Positions 42,543 to 51,332 of a stretch of DNA of 64,000 nt are shown here, one piece after another. The position numbers and the translations under genes are program-made. The notes below the pieces were generated by a model. It was given only the letters and a program-made list of their open reading frames with translations. It searched no databases and was not told the DNA's origin. Positions within the stretch are counted from its first letter, which is position 1. Every line of letters starts with the position of its first letter. This DNA comes from Alistipes sp. (GTDB taxonomy: Bacteria > Bacteroidota > Bacteroidia > Bacteroidales > Rikenellaceae). The DNA is taken from contig JAIDUK010000036.1 in assembly GCA_029060215.1 (NCBI GenBank), positions 124,001-188,000 of the forward strand, written 5' to 3'.

Positions 42543-43580
42543 TCAGGCGCTAAATTCTCCGCGCAGGGGTTTGCGCAGCAGGGCGAGCGTCTCCTCGCCG
42601 GAGAGTTCGAGCCCCAGCACGTACATCAGTTTGGAGACGGCGGCTTCGGTGGTCATGTCGTAGCCGCACAGCACTCCGGCCTTCTGGAGCCGCAGCCCTG
42701 TTTCGTAAAGCTCCATCGAGACTTTGCCGCCGCCGCACTGGGTGATGTTGAGGATGATGATGCCGTGTCCGATGGCCTCGCGCAGCACGCGGATGAACCA
42801 TTCGCTGGTGGGGGCGTTGCCGGCGCCGAAAGTCTCCAGAACCACGGCCCGCAGCCCGGGAGCGGAGAGCATCGACCGCAGGATCTGCTCGCCGAGCCCC
42901 GGGAAGAGCTTGATGACGGCGATGCCGTCGGCCAGCCGTCGGGCGATGCGCAACTCGGGGTCGGCGACGGCGGGTCGGATGACGGCCGGGAAGTTGTAGG
43001 CGATGTTGACGCCCACCTCGGCCAGCGGGGGATAGTTGTAGGAGCGGAAGGCGTTGAGCGCTTCGGCGCTGCGCTTGGTGGTGCGGTTGGCGCGGAAGAG
43101 CCGGTTCTGGAAGTAGAGCGAGACTTCGGGCACGGCGGGCGCCCCGTTGCGGCGGGCTCCGGCGATCTCGATGGCCGTGATGAGGTTCTCGCGGCCGTCG
43201 GTGCGCAGGACGCCGATGGGAATCTGGCTCCCGGTGAAGACGACGGGCTTGGCGAGGTTCTCGAACAGGAAACTCAGGGCCGAAGCGGTGTAGGACATGG
43301 TGTCGGTGCCGTGCAGGACGACGAACCCGTCGTAGCGGGCATAGTTGTCGCGGATGAGCCCGGCCAGCGCGATCCAGTTGTCGGGGGCCACGTTGGACGA
43401 ATCGATGACGGGCGACATGGTCTGCACGTCGATGTCGACGTTGAGCCGCTTGAGCGAGGGAAACTCGTCGTAGATGGCGCTGAAATCGAACGGTACCAGC
43501 GCACCGGTCGCGGCGTCGGTCTTCATGCCGATCGTGCCGCCGGTATAGATGATCAGAATCGAGGATTTCGGGGTTTCCAT
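42543..43580 (-). CDS. ansA: Type I L-asparaginase
   Basis: A 345-residue cytoplasmic asparaginase that hydrolyses asparagine to aspartate and ammonia. The first catalytic threonine is in IIYTGGTIGM (T16); the second is in VVLHGTDTMSYTASAL, with the active-site lysine in PVVFTGSQIP downstream region. Start at 43580 gives METPKSSIL; the open frame continues upstream over tatD but has no family match there. It lies 29 bases after tatD on the same strand. Confidence 0.93.
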   Translation of the reverse strand: METPKSSILIIYTGGTIGMKTDAATGALVPFDFSAIYDEFPSLKRLNVDIDVQTMSPVIDSSNVAPDNWIALAGLIRDNYARYDGFVVLHGTDTMSYTASALSFLFENLAKPVVFTGSQIPIGVLRTDGRENLITAIEIAGARRNGAPAVPEVSLYFQNRLFRANRTTKRSAEALNAFRSYNYPPLAEVGVNIAYNFPAVIRPAVADPELRIARRLADGIAVIKLFPGLGEQILRSMLSAPGLRAVVLETFGAGNAPTSEWFIRVLREAIGHGIIILNITQCGGGKVSMELYETGLRLQKAGVLCGYDMTTEAAVSKLMYVLGLELSGEETLALLRKPLRGEFSA

Positions 43581-43609
43581 ATCGGTTGTTGTCGTTGGCG
43601 GGGATGGAT

Positions 43610-44413
43610 TCAAGGTTCGCCTGCCCCGAACATGCGCCGGGCATTGGCGGAAGTGGCGGCCGCGACTTCGTCGGGGGTCAGCTCTTTGATTTGGGCGACT
43701 TTGGCGCATATGTGGACGAGGTAGGCCGATTCGTTGCGCTCGCCGCGGTGGGGTGCGGGCGTGAGGTAGGGGCAGTCGGTTTCGAGCACCAAGTCGCTCA
43801 ACTCCATGTGGCGCACGGTGTCGGCCAACTTGCTGTTTTTGAAGGTGACGACCCCGCCGATGCCGAAAAGAAAGTCGCCGCAGGACTTCAGCTTTTCGTA
43901 GGTCGCAAGGTCCTCGCCGAAAGCGTGGAACACGCCCCGCAGCCCGCTGCCGCGGAATTCCTCGACGAGGGCGATCATTTCGGGGTAGGCGCTGCGCGTA
44001 TGCACGGCGATGGGCAGGCCGAATTGCAGGGCCCACTCGCACTGGCGGCAGAACGCTTCGGTCTGCTCGCTGCGGAAACCGCCCGACCAATAGAAGTCGA
44101 GCCCGATTTCGCCCACGGCGCAGAACCGGCCGATCCCTTCGGGCGGAGTTTGCAACAACTGCCCGACGAGAGCCAGCTCCTCGCGCCAGCGGGGATTGCC
44201 GTTGACCGACGTAGGGTGCAGACCCATCATCGGGAAGCAACGGTCGGGGTGGTTTCGGCAAAGGCCGAACAACCGTTCGTGGCTCTGCGAATCGATGGCC
44301 GGAAGCAACAGGAGCCCGACCCCGGCTTCGGCGGCCCGGGCCAGCGCCTGCTCGCGGTCGGCGTCGAACTCGGGTTCGTAGAGGTGGGAATGGGTGTCGG
44401 TCAAAAACATCAT
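43610..44413 (-). CDS. tatD: TatD family metal-dependent hydrolase
   Basis: A 267-residue TIM-barrel nuclease. The metal ligands are visible as DTHSHLY near the start, AVGEIGLDFYW (Glu), PIAVHTRSAYPE (His), GVFHAFGED (His) and LETDCPYL (Asp). Start MMFLTDTHSH at 44413 puts the first metal motif at the usual place; an upstream ATG at 44461 adds residues with no match. TatD proteins act as 3'-5' exonucleases in DNA repair. The gene lies between dprA and ansA. Confidence 0.94.
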   Translation of the reverse strand: MMFLTDTHSHLYEPEFDADREQALARAAEAGVGLLLLPAIDSQSHERLFGLCRNHPDRCFPMMGLHPTSVNGNPRWREELALVGQLLQTPPEGIGRFCAVGEIGLDFYWSGGFRSEQTEAFCRQCEWALQFGLPIAVHTRSAYPEMIALVEEFRGSGLRGVFHAFGEDLATYEKLKSCGDFLFGIGGVVTFKNSKLADTVRHMELSDLVLETDCPYLTPAPHRGERNESAYLVHICAKVAQIKELTPDEVAAATSANARRMFGAGEP

Positions 44414-44503
44414 CGGCGGATTCGCTGTATGCCACCCGGGGCTTCGACGCTCCGGAAGCACAGGTACAAAATTACGAAAAAATCCGGAAGCCGAACCGCC
44501 GGA

Positions 44504-45604
44504 TCACAATTTCATGTATCGGTTGCCGGGAAGCTGGCGCAGAGCCCCTGCGAGTTCGAGCCCGAGCAGCAGGGCGGCCAATTCGCCCGGATCGAGGCCG
44601 GAGAGCTGGTGCAGGCGGTCGACCGACAACGGATCGGAAGCGGGAAAGCAATCGAGCAGAGCGGCTTCGGAGGGTGTGAGAACCGGGGTCGGCGGTGCTG
44701 GCTTGCGTGCGACGGGCGCGGCGCCGAGGTCCCAGCCCATTTCGGCGATGATGTCCTCGGCCGAGAGCACGAGCTGCGCCTTGCGGTTGCGGATCAAGTG
44801 GTTGGTGCCTGCCGACGAACGGTCGGTGGCGCGGCCCGGAACGGCCATGACTGCGCGGTGGTATTCGTCGGCGAAGCGGGCCGTGATGAGCGAACCGCCG
44901 CTGTCGGGCGATTCGACGACCACGCATCCGGCGCTCAGGGCGGCGATGATCCGGTTGCGGGCGATGTAGGCGGTGCCTTTTTGGCGGGTCTGGCTGTGCA
45001 GCTCGCTGACGAGGGCCCCGCCGTGGTCGAGGATGTCGCGCGCCACGGCGGTATGCTGGGTCGGCACGACCCCGGGCAGGGAGCAGGGCAGCACGGCGAT
45101 GGTGGGGACCTTGGCCGCCAAGGCGGCACGATGGGCGGCGATGTCGATGCCGTAGGCCAACCCGCTGACGATCGCCAGAGAAGGGACCCGTTCGGCGAGC
45201 CGCTCGACGAGTCTGTGGCACATGGTCTGCCCGTAGGGCGTGGCTTCGCGGGTGCCGACCATCGAAAGGCAGCACTCGGAAAGAACCGCCGGGCTTCCCT
45301 TTACATATATAATATGGGGATAATCGGGAATTTCGCGCAACAAGGCCGGGTAGTCGGGGTCGGTCGAAGCAATGGGAACGATGCCCTGCCGGGTGCAGAA
45401 TTTCAACTCCTTTTCGGCAGCCGGGAAACCTGTGCGACGGACGAGCTGCCGGGCAAGGTCGGAGCGCAATTCAGCCCGGCCGGTCAACTCCTCTTCCGCG
45501 GCGGCGAAAATCCGCTCCGCCGAACCGAAGTGCTCCAACAGATGCACGGCCCCTCGGACCCCGATTCCGGGGGTCATCTGCAAGGCGAGGTCTTCGACGG
45601 TCAT
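44504..45604 (-). CDS. dprA: DNA-processing protein DprA
   Basis: A 366-residue protein that loads RecA on incoming single-stranded DNA. The Rossmann-type core has SMVGTREATPYGQ, IVSGLAYGIDIAAHRAAL, ARNRIIAALSAGCVVVESPDSGGSLITA and AVPGRATDRSSAGTNHLI. An N-terminal helix-hairpin part (MTPGIGVRGAVHLLEHFGS) and a C-terminal winged helix (residues of about 305-366, LDCFPASDPLSVDRLHQLSG) frame it. The length is normal. The genes dprA, tatD and ansA share strand and short gaps. Confidence 0.95.
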   Translation of the reverse strand: MTVEDLALQMTPGIGVRGAVHLLEHFGSAERIFAAAEEELTGRAELRSDLARQLVRRTGFPAAEKELKFCTRQGIVPIASTDPDYPALLREIPDYPHIIYVKGSPAVLSECCLSMVGTREATPYGQTMCHRLVERLAERVPSLAIVSGLAYGIDIAAHRAALAAKVPTIAVLPCSLPGVVPTQHTAVARDILDHGGALVSELHSQTRQKGTAYIARNRIIAALSAGCVVVESPDSGGSLITARFADEYHRAVMAVPGRATDRSSAGTNHLIRNRKAQLVLSAEDIIAEMGWDLGAAPVARKPAPPTPVLTPSEAALLDCFPASDPLSVDRLHQLSGLDPGELAALLLGLELAGALRQLPGNRYMKL

Positions 45605-45747
45605 GGCGGGATTTTTCTTTCGTTCTTAGGCCAAGGCGGCTCGGGCCGCTGCCGGTCCGGTGTCTGCCCGAAAAGCAGCCATATGTGTCATAAAGATACT
45701 CTATTTGTGTGAAACCTAAAAATATATTTCCCCTTTTCCTCGAAAGT

Positions 45748-45778
45748 TTTGCTTTTTGCAGAATTGTTCGTATATTTG
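45748..45778 (+). promoter_or_regulatory. Promoter of tRNA-Cys
   Basis: TTTG at 45748-45751, 19 bases, TATATTTG at 45771-45778, about 100 bases before the tRNA. Confidence 0.6.
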
Positions 45779-45880
45779 CAAGCCCGATGTGCAAAGGGGC
45801 CGGAATCGAAGAGGGGAGGGTGCGGAATCCTTCCGAAGATTCGCCCCCGTTCGGTCTTCTCCTTTCGCACAGAGGTTTTT

Positions 45881-45951
45881 GGTCTGATGGCCGAGTGGTT
45901 AGGCAAAGGTCTGCAAAACCTTGTACAGCGGTTCGAATCCGCTTCAGACCT
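45881..45951 (+). tRNA. tRNA-Cys (anticodon GCA)
   Basis: A 71-nt cloverleaf: acceptor GGTCTGA/TCAGACC, anticodon stem AAGGT/ACCTT closing loop CTGCAAA with anticodon GCA, and T arm AGCGG-TTCGAAT-CCGCT. CCA is not encoded. Its last bases form one end of the island's direct repeat, so the tRNA is kept whole by the insertion. Confidence 0.95.
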
Positions 45952-45955
45952 CACC

Positions 45956-45995
45956 AAAACAGCGTTACAAATATCTGTAACGCTGTTTTCTTTTG
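45956..45995 (+). terminator. Terminator after tRNA-Cys, inside the island end
   Basis: AAAACAGCGTTACA, loop AATATC, TGTAACGCTGTTTT, then CTTTT. It can end tRNA-Cys transcription and perhaps the opposing restriction operon. Confidence 0.85.
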
Positions 45996-46030
45996 AGTTT
46001 GTCATACATTTGTAATACAGGCTGTACGAA

Positions 46031-46729
46031 TTACACGATAAATTCATTCAACTCCTCTTTCAACTGCTTCCAATTGGGGAAATAGCGGTTCAGTAAAGTC
46101 GTAAATTCTTCATTGTGCAATCGCACCCTGATATGCAGCAACTCATGAACAACGATATATTCGATACAATGCAAAGGCTTTTTGATAAGTTCCAGATTGA
46201 AGATGATATTTCGTGTCCGGTGGTTGCAACTTCCCCACAGGGTTTTCATCTGTTTTATCTCCCACTTATTTACCTGAACTCCCAGTGCGTTTTCCCATTT
46301 GGCGATTAAAACCGGCAACAAGGTTTTCAACTCCATCCGATACCACTCTTTGAGCACCTCGGCTCTGCGCTCCAACGAGCTGTTTTCGCGAACATGCAGA
46401 ACAAGATATTCGGTCCCTTGCACTTCGACTTTTGCAGGAAGGTGGTCATAAACGACTTTCAACCGATAGCGCAACCCTTTGTAATAGTGGTTTTCTCCCG
46501 AAACATATTCGCGAGGCGTCTGGCGGTTCTGATCGAGAATCTGCGACACGCGCAGCCGAATCCACGGAAGTTTAGTGATCAAAAATAACCGGACTGCGTC
46601 TTCCGTCATGGCAAGCGGCGCAGAAACATGTATTCGCGCATCGGGCGGATAGATGGTCAGATGCACGTTTTTGATAGCCTTCCACTCGATCTCAGCGGAC
46701 AGGTCGGATAGGGTGATAACAGTCATCAA
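46031..46729 (-). CDS. YgjP-type (DUF45) zinc metallopeptidase
   Basis: A 232-residue protein with the metzincin-like motif HELLHIRVRLHNEEF: H195, E196 and H199, with a third ligand likely in the RLHN stretch. The motif TLWGSCNHRTRNIIFN before it is typical of the family. Its start overlaps the hsdR stop by four bases (ATGA), so it is a full member of the restriction operon. YgjP/SprT-like proteases are often found beside type I restriction genes; the target is not known. Confidence 0.9.
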   Translation of the reverse strand: MMTVITLSDLSAEIEWKAIKNVHLTIYPPDARIHVSAPLAMTEDAVRLFLITKLPWIRLRVSQILDQNRQTPREYVSGENHYYKGLRYRLKVVYDHLPAKVEVQGTEYLVLHVRENSSLERRAEVLKEWYRMELKTLLPVLIAKWENALGVQVNKWEIKQMKTLWGSCNHRTRNIIFNLELIKKPLHCIEYIVVHELLHIRVRLHNEEFTTLLNRYFPNWKQLKEELNEFIV

Positions 46730-49700
46730 TACTCTTTTTGCGAAATGATAATCTGCATAATATCATCTATCTTATCTTCCGCAACGTCGGGCAAAACACT
46801 CCCCACGGCTTTGCGTATCGCTTTCATTTTCAAGCCGCCGGTGCTGACATTCCGGAACCCGTCCCGGGCATTCGCCTTGACTGTTTCGTGTACGAGTATG
46901 GCGAGTTCTTCGTTGCAATCCAGATTTTCATACAGCGCCCTTTTCCCTTTCGTATCGAGCGATGCCGGGTATTTTGCCCGTGTTTCAGAACGGGCCTCTT
47001 TGAGCTTTTCAATCAGTCTCTCTATCAACTCTTTGTATTGCAGCTTTCCATCGTGCTGTTCCTGCAACAGTTGATTCAATAGATCGGACATCCGGTCGAA
47101 ATAGGCAGGATTGTTCGGTCGTTCGCTGATAATCATTTTGCGCATGTTGGCCGCCAGTACTTCGGCAACGGAACGCTCGTTCTGCCGAATATTCTTAGGT
47201 AGCGCTTCAATGGCTTGTGCGCCCTCCATATCGAGCAAATCGAGAAAAGAGACATCGGCCAAATCGACCAGTTTCTCGCTGTCGTCGGCTCGCACGTAAT
47301 TGTCGATTAACTGACGCATAGCCGGATCATACAGCTTCAAATCGAGCGCGTCGCCGCTTTTGAGTTTTATTTCATCTTTCAGGTCGTTGAAATAATCGAC
47401 CTGCTGTTTGATATGCTCGGCCTCTTCTTTCGTATATCCCGCTGCTGCCATTTCGTTGGCAATATCAATATATCGACGGACGAGAACCGACACCAGTTTA
47501 TAGAATGTTTCGCGCTTCGCGGCATTCGCTTCGCATTCGGCCTGCTGTGCTTCGACCGGCGTCGTTTCCGAATAGACGAAATAAGCGAAATATCCTGCTT
47601 GCGTTTGCGGATTTACCGCTTCGCACAGAGTATAGACTGCCTGCAACGCATCATCCAGTCCCTTTCGGCCTTCGGTCAGCCGGTTCGTCAAAAGGCCTTG
47701 AATATCATCGGCATCGTACTGGTCGAACGCTCCGCTCGTATAATCGTCTATCGCGTTTTTAATAGCACCGAACAAATCCTGATAATCGACGATGTAGCCG
47801 AAATCTTTTTCGTCGCTGTCTACCCGATTTACTCGACAAATTGCCTGAAACAGATTGTGGTCACGCATCGGTTTGTCGATATACAGATAGGTCGCCGACG
47901 GCGCATCGAATCCGGTGAGCAGTTTTTCCACGACAATCAGCAGCTTCATATCCGCCGGATGCTCCACGAACTCTTTTTTCGCCCAAGCCTCGAACTGTTC
48001 GGGCGTGCGGTCGCCAATCATCCTTTTGTAGATTTCATATTTGGTGAAATCTACCGTTTCACCATCGCCGACGTATTCGTCCTTTACCGACGAATTGTTC
48101 GCATCATAGCTCGTCACAACGGCGCAATGTCCTTTCAATTCCGTGGATTGAAACACCTCCCAGTAACGGCATGCCTGATAAATAGAGTCGGCTACAAGCA
48201 TCGCATTCCCATATCCGCCTGAAAGGGCTCGTTTGGTGCCCATATCCTGACATATATCCGCTACAATGCGATGAATGCGCTCCTTGCTGCTGAACAATTT
48301 CTCCATCTTCGCCCAGCGCGCTTTCAACAGCGACCGGGCCACCTTGCTCAATCCGGCTGTTTTGGCATCGAACCACTCGTCGATTTTTTCACGTTTGCCG
48401 AGGAACTGCTCCACATGGCGGGCTTCGTAGCGCAGATCGAGAATCACTTTGTCCCGAACGGCTTCATGGAACTTGTAGCTGTGGATGTACGAACCGAACG
48501 TTTCGACAGACTTTTTCTTGTCCGTATGCAGCAGCGGCGTTCCGGTGAAACCGATCAGCATGACCCGCTCGCCCATGATGCGCTTCATCGCTTCGTGCAG
48601 CATGCCGCCCTGCGAGCGATGGCACTCGTCGATGAAGACGTAGATATCGCCCTTGGCCCGGAACCCCTGCGGGAGGTGCTTTGCAACCTCCTCCAAATAG
48701 AAATCGAGCGATTTTACCGCTTTCTTGCTTCCGACCGATATGCCGTCGTTGTCGCTCCGATTGCCGAATTTATGGATAAGCGTGCAAATCAGCCATGGTT
48801 CGGCCTCGTTGAGCATCGAGACCAATTGTGCTCCGCTTCGGGCTCGGCGGATCTTCTCGCCCGCATCCTTGAATCCGTTTTCGATTTGTTTGTCCAGCTC
48901 GTCACGGTCGGTGATGACGACCACTCGGGCATCGGTGACATTCTCGCGAATCCATTGCGCCAGCCACACCATTGTGAGGCTCTTGCCCGAACCCTGCGAA
49001 TGCCAGATGATGCCGTTCTCTTTGCTGCGGACACGCGGCTGTGCTGCCTTGATGGCGAAATATTGGTTCGGCCGTGCTGCTTTTTTGATGCCGCCGTCAA
49101 AGATGATGAAGTCGTGCATAAATTCCAGCAGCCGGTGCGGCTCGAAGAATTGCAGAACGCTGCGATCCAGTTCATTCGGGTAGCGTTCCGGAGTAAACCG
49201 CGAGGGTTCGCACGGTTCACCGCACGGCTCTTTCCAACGAAGCCAAAACTTTTCGGGTGTTTTGATTACTCCGTAATGCAGGCCTTCGGTATCATTGCCT
49301 GCACACAACAGCTGCACGGTCGTGAAAAATCGGGGGATGTATTCGTCCTGCTGATTGCGGATATTTTGACGGATACCTTCATGAACGGACACCGTGCTAC
49401 GTTTAAGCTCGATGACGGCCACGGCGATTCCGTTGACATAAACGACCAGATCGGGGCGGCGGTCGCTTTTGCCCTGTACGGTTACCTCCTCGGCAATCTG
49501 AAAATCATTCTCCATCGGGTTGGCCCAGTCGATCAGATGCACCATCTTTTTGCGCTCCGACACATCCGACTGAACGTTCACGCCATAACGCAGCAGCGTA
49601 TAAACCTCCCGGTTGGCGTTGTATAGACCCGCACCGATATTCGTCGCCGCTTGCTTGAATTTCGCTACGGCTTTGTCGATCTCCTTGTCGGCATATTTCC

Positions 49701-49857
49701 GCCGTTTCAGATAACGGCGCAACAACGCCTCTTCGACATTATCGTTGCCTTCGCGATACTCCCAGCTTCCGAGATAGTCGTATTCCAATACGTCTTGAAA
49801 CAGCCCGATAAGCCGCTTCTGCGTTACCCGTTCCTTTGCCCCGATGTTTGAGTCCAT
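46726..49857 (-). CDS. hsdR: Type I restriction enzyme HsdR
   Basis: A 1043-residue motor and nuclease subunit. The N-terminal nuclease motif is RRPDLVVYVNGIAVAVIELKRS (PD...ExK form, residues of about 135-155). The SF2 translocase follows with HSQGSGKSLTM (K292), DECHRSQGG (D410) and FTGTPLL. The C-terminal helical domain extends to the end. All catalytic motifs look intact, so if HsdM and HsdS work, the complex should cleave unmodified DNA after translocation. The GC content is close to that of hsdM and higher than of the genes between them. Confidence 0.95.
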   Translation of the reverse strand: MDSNIGAKERVTQKRLIGLFQDVLEYDYLGSWEYREGNDNVEEALLRRYLKRRKYADKEIDKAVAKFKQAATNIGAGLYNANREVYTLLRYGVNVQSDVSERKKMVHLIDWANPMENDFQIAEEVTVQGKSDRRPDLVVYVNGIAVAVIELKRSTVSVHEGIRQNIRNQQDEYIPRFFTTVQLLCAGNDTEGLHYGVIKTPEKFWLRWKEPCGEPCEPSRFTPERYPNELDRSVLQFFEPHRLLEFMHDFIIFDGGIKKAARPNQYFAIKAAQPRVRSKENGIIWHSQGSGKSLTMVWLAQWIRENVTDARVVVITDRDELDKQIENGFKDAGEKIRRARSGAQLVSMLNEAEPWLICTLIHKFGNRSDNDGISVGSKKAVKSLDFYLEEVAKHLPQGFRAKGDIYVFIDECHRSQGGMLHEAMKRIMGERVMLIGFTGTPLLHTDKKKSVETFGSYIHSYKFHEAVRDKVILDLRYEARHVEQFLGKREKIDEWFDAKTAGLSKVARSLLKARWAKMEKLFSSKERIHRIVADICQDMGTKRALSGGYGNAMLVADSIYQACRYWEVFQSTELKGHCAVVTSYDANNSSVKDEYVGDGETVDFTKYEIYKRMIGDRTPEQFEAWAKKEFVEHPADMKLLIVVEKLLTGFDAPSATYLYIDKPMRDHNLFQAICRVNRVDSDEKDFGYIVDYQDLFGAIKNAIDDYTSGAFDQYDADDIQGLLTNRLTEGRKGLDDALQAVYTLCEAVNPQTQAGYFAYFVYSETTPVEAQQAECEANAAKRETFYKLVSVLVRRYIDIANEMAAAGYTKEEAEHIKQQVDYFNDLKDEIKLKSGDALDLKLYDPAMRQLIDNYVRADDSEKLVDLADVSFLDLLDMEGAQAIEALPKNIRQNERSVAEVLAANMRKMIISERPNNPAYFDRMSDLLNQLLQEQHDGKLQYKELIERLIEKLKEARSETRAKYPASLDTKGKRALYENLDCNEELAILVHETVKANARDGFRNVSTGGLKMKAIRKAVGSVLPDVAEDKIDDIMQIIISQKEY

Positions 49858-49860
49858 AAT

Positions 49861-51330
49861 CTATATATTCATTTTTTGAATCAGATGATTAACTATTTGG
49901 TTAATTTGTTCTTCCACGTTATCTTTAGTTATATCAATGGTTTCATATCCTTTGTTATAAAGAGTATCCATTGGTGACGGTGTGAAATCATCAAATAAAA
50001 TTGGGAAAACTGAATCTTGACCAAACCTTTCTTTATATTTATCAGATTCAAAAACAGTCCATACTTTTTTAGGGTAATAAGAATCAATCATCGCTATTAC
50101 ATATGTTGCCTCTGCTTCATAAATCGGAGCAAAATATTTATCCAGATCTTTCCCTAAAATATCGGCAGTCATATTTTTATCATAAAAAACGCTATATTCA
50201 TTTTCCACAAGTCGCTGATATAGCATTTCTGCATATTTCCTTTTTTCTCCAGCAAAAGATAATGCGAAATCATATTTTGTCGTACACTCCTCCTGCTTAA
50301 ATCCCATATCTTGTGCAAATACTCTCCAATCAATATTTTTTAGATAAAATACAAATTTAGGATCTTCTATCGCTAAAATTTTAGATGTAGGTTCATAATA
50401 TAAAACTTTAGCAACAATCTCATTTTTACTTATTAATTGCGAAATGTATCCTTTATCCGCAATCTGACTGATACTAACCTTATAATGGGGATATTTCATA
50501 TAGATTTCATGCATTTGCAATGCGCCAGTATCACATTCTGCTAACCATGTTAATAGTTTCAAATAGGGCGCTCGACCATCTCGACGATTTCTGTTCCCTG
50601 CCGCAAAAGTTTTTGTCGCTGGAGCAAAAACACGAGCAAGTTCTTGCATTTTCATCTCAAATACTTGTGTAATGGGGATATTTATTGTAACCGTTTCTTC
50701 TTGCTGTTCAGTAATATCTTGAGCAATACAGATCGTTTTGCATAACATTTGAGCAATATGAAAACTTCCATATGATTTTTCTACAATATCATCTTTGCAA
50801 TTAATGGAAATATTCAATTTATCTTCTCCTTTCGTAATGAGTTCTGCAATTTTTTTGGCGGGATTCTTCTCGAATTTTATAGTATCAATTCTGTTATTAA
50901 GATCCGGAGCTAACTGTATTAAGCACTCTCCTGCCCTATTAATACCAATTAAAATTAACTTTATATCCTCACGCATTTCATCTGCCAACACTTTTAAAAG
51001 ATCAGAAAATGCCCGTTTAGTTTCCTCCTTTAACAAGTGAAAATCATCTATAATAACTACACCAACATCACGAGGATCTTGCAATAAAAGATTCATGTAT
51101 TCAATATCCTCGATAATACGTGCAGATAAACACGTAGCTGAGATTCCAGTATCCTCAAGTATTTTCTTTATGCATGTTGTTTTACCAATACCCGACGGTC
51201 CTTCAACAATAACTCCTCGGCCTTTTGTACGCAAGGCAACTTTTGTTTTTGTATATTCCGATGGCTCTACGAACGTATATTGAGGAACTCCTGAATCGCA
51301 ATACACATCTTCTAATAAAATAGGTTTCAT
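49861..51330 (-). CDS. ATPase-TIR fusion protein in the hsd operon
   Basis: A 489-residue protein. An N-terminal P-loop ATPase has Walker A GPSGIGKTT (K50) and Walker B VVIIDDFHLL (D95, D96), like an AAA/STAND nucleotide-binding domain. A middle helical part of about 150 residues may be a winged helix or sensor region. The C-terminal domain from residue 353 is a TIR domain: YDFALSFAGEKRKYAEML, YSVFYDKNM, YVIAMIDSYYPKKVW, with the likely NAD-cleaving glutamate E428 in TVFESDKY. TIR domains often deplete NAD on phage infection. The gene is 3 bases from hsdR and 2 from hsdS. AT-rich. Confidence 0.85.
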   Translation of the reverse strand: MKPILLEDVYCDSGVPQYTFVEPSEYTKTKVALRTKGRGVIVEGPSGIGKTTCIKKILEDTGISATCLSARIIEDIEYMNLLLQDPRDVGVVIIDDFHLLKEETKRAFSDLLKVLADEMREDIKLILIGINRAGECLIQLAPDLNNRIDTIKFEKNPAKKIAELITKGEDKLNISINCKDDIVEKSYGSFHIAQMLCKTICIAQDITEQQEETVTINIPITQVFEMKMQELARVFAPATKTFAAGNRNRRDGRAPYLKLLTWLAECDTGALQMHEIYMKYPHYKVSISQIADKGYISQLISKNEIVAKVLYYEPTSKILAIEDPKFVFYLKNIDWRVFAQDMGFKQEECTTKYDFALSFAGEKRKYAEMLYQRLVENEYSVFYDKNMTADILGKDLDKYFAPIYEAEATYVIAMIDSYYPKKVWTVFESDKYKERFGQDSVFPILFDDFTPSPMDTLYNKGYETIDITKDNVEEQINQIVNHLIQKMNI

Positions 51331-51332
51331 AA

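Noticed and set aside
42543..44435. One 630-residue asparaginase fusion
   Set aside because: The first 285 codons are a frame shadow of tatD; the asparaginase family begins at 43580.
49861..51330. Thoeris system
   Set aside because: A TIR protein is present but there is no ThsA-type NAD-sensing partner, and the TIR domain is fused to an ATPase inside an hsd operon.
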